Below are positions 1 through 3,955 of a stretch of DNA of 5,291 nt, in pieces (positions within the stretch are counted from its first letter, which is position 1; each line of letters opens with the position of its first letter). Source of the stretch: Candidatus Margulisiibacteriota bacterium (lineage in GTDB: Bacteria; Margulisbacteria; WOR-1; O2-12-FULL-45-9); assembly GCA_018814265.1 (NCBI GenBank), contig JAHIZU010000205.1, positions 1 to 5,291 of the forward strand. Reading direction: 5' to 3'. A program made the translations under genes and the position numbers. The notes beneath the pieces were generated by a model. It was given only the letters and a program-made list of their open reading frames with translations, was not told where the DNA came from and searched no databases.

Positions 1-108
1 CCTCCCATAACTACACCCAAACCCAAACCGGGACTTTACCCATACCAATACCTAAACCAACACCCAGATGACCAAGCAGCAACTTTATTGCCAGCTGAAA
101 AGGAGTGA
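1..108 (+). CDS. possible 3' end of an upstream proline-rich protein (partial)
   Basis: The first forward frame is open from the window edge to a TGA at 106-108 and gives 35 residues. The stretch is rich in Pro, Thr, Lys and Tyr at first (PPITTPKPKPGLYPYQY), then becomes ordinary (ending LLPAEKE). It would be the C-terminal tail of a protein whose body lies outside the window. No domain can be recognised from this piece. The DNA of the first 70 bases is very G-poor and C/A-rich, so an open frame could arise by composition alone. Frame 3 is also open until about position 71 and is also proline-rich. I therefore treat this as a possible, not a firm, gene end. Confidence 0.3.
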   Translation, partial: PPITTPKPKPGLYPYQYLNQHPDDQAATLLPAEKE

Positions 109-167
109 ATTTGCGAATGAAAGTGGTTCCAGGGTGTCGAAATTCCGATAGGCAGCCTACACTATGA

Positions 168-173
168 TATAAT
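168..173 (+). promoter_or_regulatory. -10 box of the macro domain gene, probably leaderless
   Basis: A perfect TATAAT lies at 168-173, overlapping a TATGAT at 163-168. The ATG of the macro domain gene follows only 8 bases later, at 182. Transcription normally starts about 7 bases after the -10 box, which would put the mRNA 5' end at about 180, essentially on the start codon. There is no good TTGACA-like -35 box at the usual distance, and there is no Shine-Dalgarno between the box and the ATG. Both absences fit a leaderless transcript, though the -10 match alone could be chance in A+T-rich DNA. Confidence 0.45.
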
Positions 174-181
174 TAAATTCT

Positions 182-757
182 ATGAATGAGGTTGAAATCG
201 GACAGTCGAAGATTGTTTTTCTAAAGGGAGACATCACCAAACAGCAGGTTGACTCTATTGTCAACGCGGCTAATTCCTCATTAATGGGCGGGGGCGGGGT
301 TGACGGCGCGATCCATCGGGCTGGCTGGCCGGCAATTCTGGAAGAATGCAAAAAGATCGTGGCTAAACAAGGTCGGTTGCCCACTGGCCAAGCGGTTATT
401 ACTACTGGAGGAAAGCTTCTGGCGAAATATGTGATTCATACGGTGGGGCCGATTTACAAGAGTATCAGAGAATCAGATGATCAGAACTGGATGATCAGAG
501 GGTCAGAAAATCAGAGGGAACAGTTACGGAGCTGTTATATTAAATCTCTTGAGCTGGCTGCTGAAAAAGGAGTAAAATCGATTGCTTTTCCTTCGATCTC
601 AACTGGAGCTTACCGTTATCCGCTGTCTGAAGCCGCGCTGATCGCGGTCCAGGCGGTTAAAGATTTTCTAAAACAGGAAACATCCATCAAGGATGTCTAT
701 TTTGTGCTCTTTAATGATGCTGCTTACGAGGCGTATGTAGAAGCCGTCCGCCATTGA
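182..757 (+). CDS. macro domain protein, MacroD/YmdB-like (O-acetyl-ADP-ribose deacetylase family)
   Basis: A single-domain macro protein of 191 residues, close to the usual 170-190. Members of this family bind ADP-ribose; the MacroD/YmdB branch hydrolyses O-acetyl-ADP-ribose or removes mono-ADP-ribose from acidic side chains, in the cytoplasm. Visible motifs in order: GDIT (16-19); VNAANSSL (27-34) with the conserved Asn pair; GGGGVDGAIH (36-45), the loop whose Asp41 is used in catalysis in this branch; the strand AKYVIHTVGPIY (81-92); and ISTGAYRYP (139-147), the second ADP-ribose loop. The usual IHRAAG reads IHRAGW here. A loop at 95-114 is longer than usual and is encoded by a DNA repeat (see the repeat at 464-523). 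The ATG at 182 is the only sensible start, since an in-frame TAA lies 7 bases upstream, and it has no Shine-Dalgarno. The gene stands alone, followed by 485 non-coding bases. The family call is firm; the exact substrate is not. Confidence 0.93.
   Translation: MNEVEIGQSKIVFLKGDITKQQVDSIVNAANSSLMGGGGVDGAIHRAGWPAILEECKKIVAKQGRLPTGQAVITTGGKLLAKYVIHTVGPIYKSIRESDDQNWMIRGSENQREQLRSCYIKSLELAAEKGVKSIAFPSISTGAYRYPLSEAALIAVQAVKDFLKQETSIKDVYFVLFNDAAYEAYVEAVRH
464..523 (+). repeat. in-gene 30-base duplication made of TCAG-phased octamers
   Basis: The word TCAG recurs at 465, 473, 481, 495, 503 and 511, with spacings 8, 8, 14, 8 and 8. These form two blocks of three degenerate octamers (TCAGAGAA, TCAGATGA, TCAGAACT, then TCAGAGGG, TCAGAAAA, TCAGAGGG). 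The two blocks are offset by exactly 30 bases, so the repeat also shows in protein: IRESDDQNWM at residues 95-104 and IRGSENQREQ at 105-114. It falls in the loop after the VGPIY strand of the macro domain, a place that tolerates insertions, and keeps the frame. Confidence 0.75.
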
Positions 758-796
758 GTCTACTTTGTGCTGCAGGGGGGCTCTTTTAAGGTGGTT

Positions 797-940
797 AAGG
801 CCTTTAGGGCTTTTAAGAAAATGAAGGCTTTTATGGGAAAAAGGGCTGTTAGGGAATAAAGGGATAGGGCCAATAAGCCCTTTGCCTCACCGCCTTACTG
901 CCGTAACCGCCTTCATTCCCTTAAAGGCCATAAAAGCCCT
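797..940. repeat. strand-asymmetric inverted-repeat tract, possible structured RNA or mobile repeat
   Basis: The left half is purine-rich with many AAGG, AGGG and GGGCTTTTA words; the right half is their pyrimidine-rich complement. Exact pairings include AATGAAGGC at 820-828 with GCCTTCATT at 909-917, and inside that AAAGGGCT at 840-847 with AGCCCTTT at 876-883. A competing register pairs GGCTTTTATGG (826-836) with CCATAAAAGCC (928-938). AAGGCCTT at 797-804 is a palindrome. The nested arms would let the whole tract fold as one long imperfect stem in RNA or as a cruciform in DNA. I cannot name a family for it. Confidence 0.6.
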
Positions 941-1037
941 CACACCCCTAAAAATTACAGATCAAGACAAAAAGTAAAAAGAAGAAAAAAGAGGCGGCAA
1001 TACAGATAGGCATAATATATCTTATGCGAAGCAAAGG

Positions 1038-1067
1038 TTGAATTATGGTATCTGAAAATGATATATT
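1038..1067 (+). promoter_or_regulatory. candidate promoter for mutM and the FAH gene
   Basis: TTGAAT at 1038-1043 (4 of 6 against TTGACA) and TATATT at 1062-1067 (5 of 6 against TATAAT) are separated by 18 bases. A start near 1074 would give mutM a leader of about 170 bases that includes the whole long hairpin at 1128-1228. The match is moderate and the area is A+T-rich, so it is a candidate only. Confidence 0.35.
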
Positions 1068-1127
1068 TTATTCATGACAGACCTTCAGCATCTTGGCAAG
1101 GACCGGCTGGGATTCTTATCGGAATCA

Positions 1128-1228
1128 AATGACTAATTACTAATGACGAATGACTAATGAATGTCATATTATTATATAAAAAAGATTTTACAATCATTAG
1201 TTATTAAAGAATTAGTCATTAGTCATTC
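1128..1228. repeat. long imperfect hairpin of TGACTAA words in the mutM leader
   Basis: The left arm contains repeated words of the type AATGACTAAT, and the right arm contains their complements. GAATGACTAATGA at 1148-1160 pairs perfectly with TCATTAGTCATTC at 1216-1228 (13 bp). In another register AATGACTAATT at 1128-1138 pairs perfectly with AATTAGTCATT at 1210-1220 (11 bp). Because each arm is itself repetitive, several registers are possible. The loop (about 1165-1190) is nearly pure A+T. The right arm ends 4 bases before the mutM Shine-Dalgarno. This looks like a dispersed intergenic repeat or a leader structure. Confidence 0.7.
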
Positions 1229-1232
1229 AACC

Positions 1233-1238
1233 GGAGGT
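1233..1238 (+). promoter_or_regulatory. ribosome binding site of mutM
   Basis: GGAGGT lies 4 bases before the ATG at 1243. It is a strong Shine-Dalgarno and fixes the start, which also gives the invariant N-terminus MPELPEVE. It sits just outside the right arm of the long leader hairpin, so folding of the hairpin would leave it exposed. Confidence 0.8.
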
Positions 1239-1242
1239 TGTT

Positions 1243-2109
1243 ATGCCGGAATTACCAGAAGTTGAAACCATTAAACGTGGGTTGAAGAAAGCGATTGTGG
1301 GAAAGAAGATCGCTGACTTTGACAGTGATTGGCATAAGGCGATCAATAAACCTTTGCGCCAGTACCAGCGGATACTTATGGGAACCAAGATTTTAAATGT
1401 TGACCGCCGTGCCAAGATGCTTGTTCTGACTTTGCTAAATGATTGGCGCATTCTTGTCCACCTAAAAATGACCGGGCAGTTGGTTTTCCGCGACAAGAAA
1501 AAATGCTTAATTGGCGGTCATTCAATCGAGACAAACTGCGAAAATCTGCCGAATAAATTCACTCACGCCATTTTCACCTTTGCTGATGACAGCCATCTTT
1601 ATTTTAATGATGTGCGCAAATTTGGCTGGGTGAGGCTGTATTCAGCAAATGAATTAGCTAAGGTTTTTGAAAAAATGCAGCTGGGCCCTGAGCCGCTAAC
1701 CAGCGAGTTTACGTCGGGCTGCCTGACTGAGATCATGAGGCAGCGTCCTAAAGCCAGGGTTAAACAATTTATCATGGACCCCAAAAATCTGGTTGGGGTT
1801 GGCAATATCTACAGTGATGAGGTTTGCTTCTTTGCCAGGGTCAGGCCGGACCGACGCGTGGGAACTTTAAAGGATAAGGAAATTAAACTGATCCATAAAG
1901 GGATAATCAAAATCTTGAAAGCAGCGATCATGGCGCAAGGCACAACATTTAGCAATTATGTTAATACTGATGGAGAAGCCGGGGCTTTTACCAAGCAGTT
2001 AAAGGTCTATCAGCGCCATGGCAAAAAATGTTATAGTTGTAAGGGTAGGATAATAAAGATGAAGATAGGAGGTCGGACTTCTTCGTTTTGTCCGAAGTGC
2101 CAGAAATGA
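1243..2109 (+). CDS. mutM: formamidopyrimidine-DNA glycosylase (8-oxoguanine repair)
   Basis: MutM/Fpg removes oxidised purines such as 8-oxoguanine and formamidopyrimidines from DNA and then cuts the strand by beta,delta-elimination, starting base excision repair. All hallmarks are present in 288 residues (usual about 270-290). The N-terminus MPELPEVET carries the catalytic Pro2 and Glu3 once Met is removed. Lys58 sits in DRRAKML and Met76 in HLKMTG. The helix-gap strand FNDVRKFG (121-128) carries the intercalating Arg125 and Phe127. GVGNIYSDE (185-193) is the helix-two-turn-helix, and NTDGEAGAF (241-249) is the lesion loop. The C-terminal zinc finger has Cys263, Cys266, Cys283 and Cys286, with Arg278 in GGRT. 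The PELPE start, Lys58 and complete finger separate it from the related Nei family. An extended linker (about 83-106, with LPNKFTH) lies between the first strands. It overlaps the next gene by 4 bases (ATGA), so the two are probably co-translated. Confidence 0.97.
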   Translation: MPELPEVETIKRGLKKAIVGKKIADFDSDWHKAINKPLRQYQRILMGTKILNVDRRAKMLVLTLLNDWRILVHLKMTGQLVFRDKKKCLIGGHSIETNCENLPNKFTHAIFTFADDSHLYFNDVRKFGWVRLYSANELAKVFEKMQLGPEPLTSEFTSGCLTEIMRQRPKARVKQFIMDPKNLVGVGNIYSDEVCFFARVRPDRRVGTLKDKEIKLIHKGIIKILKAAIMAQGTTFSNYVNTDGEAGAFTKQLKVYQRHGKKCYSCKGRIIKMKIGGRTSSFCPKCQK

Positions 2110-2720
2110 AGCTTAAGCCATCAAAAATAATCTGTGTTGGGTTGAATTACCGGGATCATGCCAAGGAATTGAATGAGCCTATTCCTGAAAGCCCAGTACT
2201 GTTCATGAAGCCGATCAGCGCGCTTATTTTTAACCATGATCCGATCGTGTATCCGGAACAGACCCAAAATCTTCATTACGAGGCTGAATTAGCAATAGTT
2301 ATTAAAGACAGGATCAAGAATATATCAGAAAAAGATGCGCGAAGTCATATTTTGGGCTTCACCTGTGCCAATGATGTGACTGCCAGGGATCTGCAGAAAG
2401 CAGATGGCCAGTGGACCAGGGCTAAGTCCTTTGATACTTTTTGTCCGCTGGGACCCAAGATTGTTTCAGACATTGATCCTGATAATTTGGACATTAAGCT
2501 TTACCTGAATGGAGAAGTAAAGCAGTCTTCTAATACGTCAAACATGATCTTTAGGGTTGATTATCTGGTGTCGTTTATTTCCCAAGTTATGACTTTAGAG
2601 CCTCAGGATGTGATATTGACTGGTACGCCGCCTGGAGTAGGCCCGATGAATGTTGGCGATGTGGTTGAAGTCGAGATTAAGGGTATTGGCAAGCTATCGA
2701 ATAAAGTTCAAGCCAATTAA
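2106..2720 (+). CDS. fumarylacetoacetate hydrolase family protein, FAHD1-like
   Basis: FAH-fold metal enzyme of 204 residues, the usual length of the short single-domain branch. Relatives hydrolyse acylpyruvates or decarboxylate oxaloacetate with Mg2+ or Mn2+ in the cytoplasm. Visible motifs: CVGLNYRDHAKEL (10-22), whose His18 and Glu21 match the catalytic His-Glu pair of FAHD1-type enzymes; PVLFMKP (30-36); HYEAELA (57-63), with metal ligands Glu59 and Glu61; GFTCANDVTARD (84-95), with the third ligand Asp90; the lid region KSFDTFCPLGP; and TGTPPGVGPMNVGD near the end. I chose ATG 2106 because it overlaps the mutM stop as ATGA, typical of coupled genes, and gives the family's usual N-terminus. 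A TTG at 2088 would add six residues and has an AGGAGG 15 bases upstream, but that motif encodes the conserved GGR of MutM and is rather far. The substrate cannot be told from sequence. The gene converges on the minus-strand operon with a 4-base overlap. Confidence 0.93.
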   Translation: MKLKPSKIICVGLNYRDHAKELNEPIPESPVLFMKPISALIFNHDPIVYPEQTQNLHYEAELAIVIKDRIKNISEKDARSHILGFTCANDVTARDLQKADGQWTRAKSFDTFCPLGPKIVSDIDPDNLDIKLYLNGEVKQSSNTSNMIFRVDYLVSFISQVMTLEPQDVILTGTPPGVGPMNVGDVVEVEIKGIGKLSNKVQAN

Positions 2721-3955
2721 ATAATAAGTTCAGCCCCGGCTTCTTTTTCCGCAATTGCTTCAGCCAAGCCGATTTCAGCGACTCTTTGCAGATCAACAGA
2801 GCGGCCGGTGCGGCGCAGATTAAAAACATTAATGTTGTTGCCGGTTGAATAACTTATATTGCTGAAATCTGTGGGGACTCGTATAGTTCTATCTTCTATC
2901 TCAAGCGGGTATGTGTCAGATAAAAACCTGACTGTTTTTTGCCCGCCTTCTTCAATGATAATTCCCCAGGTTGTGAGATCAAATCTTTCCGGGCTGTTGG
3001 AATATGGGGTGCCGACTCCAACCACTTCTCCTGGGTGTAGGTCCTTATGAAAACTTGTCCAGAAAGGAGAGAAGGACAACTTCCTTTGTTCAACCTCTTG
3101 CAAGGGATATGATTGTAATTCAGCGCGGCCTTCCCTGAGCAGGGTGGGCAGATCGTACTTGAGCTCCGCGCGGTAAAGCAGCTCAGCCTCAAGAATCGCT
3201 TCATAATCGCTGATCACCGGAATGTCCAGGCCAGAGGCGGCTACTTTATCTCTGGCCAGGCCAAGTTCTCCGCCATCTGTTTCAGAAACAATAACTGCTG
3301 TAATCGTGTGCTGAATGCGGGCCCTTCTTACTTCTTCCTGAACTTCGTGCTTGCCTATTTCCATGCTTGCCGACTCATGAAAGTGAATAACGCTAAATGG
3401 GCTGCCAAAATATCTTTCATCAATATGGAAACCTTTTTTGCCAACATATCCCTCAATATCCCTGGTGAGCGCGACTTCATAAGCAACGCTTCTCTGAGAC
3501 GGGAACATTCCCGTAGCAAAGGCTGGGACGGTGCGCATAATTATAAAATTGCCACGCACATCATGCATATCAGATGGTATGCGCCCCTTAAGGACCTGAT
3601 CAAGGAACCACCCGGTTACATGACCTTTTGATTTGAAATAATAATGGGGCAGCCGGAGATCACCATCAGCCATAATAGCTTCCCGATAAGCCTGATATCT
3701 TTCCCTAAGACTGGCTTCAAAGCGGGTTTTATTTGGGGACAGCTGGGCGTGAGCATACTCTGCAATTACCTGGGTCTGCCATTGTTCACCAAGCCAGCTT
3801 GATTTTTCTAAAAGGTCCAAGACAGTCCTTACAATTTGTAAATTTCTTCTTAAATAAGCAGGTCGTTGTCCCCTGTTTCTCGTCGCAGTTCTTAAGGGAA
3901 CAACATAGCGGGGACCGTTAGGTCCTCCCGGTCCATTTATGCTGCTAGGCGCCAT
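2717..3955 (-). CDS. uncharacterised 412-residue protein, downstream gene of the epimerase operon
   Basis: I do not recognise this protein. It starts with a Gly/Pro/Asn-rich tail (1-16, MAPSSINGPGGPNGP), followed by a basic stretch to about 40 and a helical-looking region rich in Leu, Arg, Glu and Gln (about 35-125). A middle part includes FATGMFPSQRSVAYEVALTR (147-166) and an HFHES motif (191-195) with nearby Glu and His residues that could bind metal. An alternating strand-helix stretch (about 218-265: TAVIVSETDGGELGLARDK, then IPVISDYEAI) looks Rossmann-like. The C-terminal part (about 305-385) looks beta-rich (EVVGVGTPY, WGIIIEE, TVRFLSDTYPLEI), and the last 30 residues look helical. No signal peptide or membrane segment is seen, so it is probably cytoplasmic. 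The ATG at 3955 lies inside the end of the upstream epimerase-like gene (11-base overlap), with AGAGG 10 bases before it, so translation is likely coupled. Real coding status is well supported by length, composition and this arrangement; the function is unknown. Confidence 0.85.
   Translation of the reverse strand: MAPSSINGPGGPNGPRYVVPLRTATRNRGQRPAYLRRNLQIVRTVLDLLEKSSWLGEQWQTQVIAEYAHAQLSPNKTRFEASLRERYQAYREAIMADGDLRLPHYYFKSKGHVTGWFLDQVLKGRIPSDMHDVRGNFIIMRTVPAFATGMFPSQRSVAYEVALTRDIEGYVGKKGFHIDERYFGSPFSVIHFHESASMEIGKHEVQEEVRRARIQHTITAVIVSETDGGELGLARDKVAASGLDIPVISDYEAILEAELLYRAELKYDLPTLLREGRAELQSYPLQEVEQRKLSFSPFWTSFHKDLHPGEVVGVGTPYSNSPERFDLTTWGIIIEEGGQKTVRFLSDTYPLEIEDRTIRVPTDFSNISYSTGNNINVFNLRRTGRSVDLQRVAEIGLAEAIAEKEAGAELII

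Larger units (their letters stand above)
758..1242. other. 485-base intergenic region with structured repeats, no gene
   Basis: No convincing coding frame, tRNA or rRNA is seen. From left to right it holds: a G+C-containing inverted-repeat tract (about 797-940); an A-rich purine run (about 952-992); a small perfect hairpin GCATAA/TTATGC at 1010-1015 and 1022-1027 with a 6-base loop; a candidate promoter at 1038-1067; and a long A+T hairpin (1128-1228) ending just before the mutM ribosome binding site. No classical stem followed by a T-run is visible after the macro domain gene, so how that transcript ends is unclear. Confidence 0.7.

Noticed and set aside
1..60. CCCAAACCCAAACC telomere-like or origin-like repeat
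   Set aside because: Only two units are present and the rest is irregular; this is low-complexity sequence at a possible gene end.
1..175. Reverse-strand frame ending in a Gly-rich stretch (VGLGIGMGK) with stop near position 7
   Set aside because: It has no ATG or GTG start after the preceding stop, is very short, and its glycine content follows from the C-rich plus strand.
157..384. 75-residue reverse frame opposite the macro domain gene
   Set aside because: It lies antisense to firm macro domain motifs and has no recognisable features; it is a shadow of the GC pattern of the real gene.
758..800. Rho-independent terminator after the macro domain gene
   Set aside because: There is a G run followed by CTCTTTT, but no stable stem directly before a T-run could be found.
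1128..1228. CRISPR array
   Set aside because: The words are short, degenerate and inverted, with no regular repeat-spacer spacing and no cas gene.
2859..3631. Several forward and reverse frames of 60-107 residues within 2859-3631
   Set aside because: All lie inside the 412-residue gene in other frames, without motifs or ribosome binding sites.
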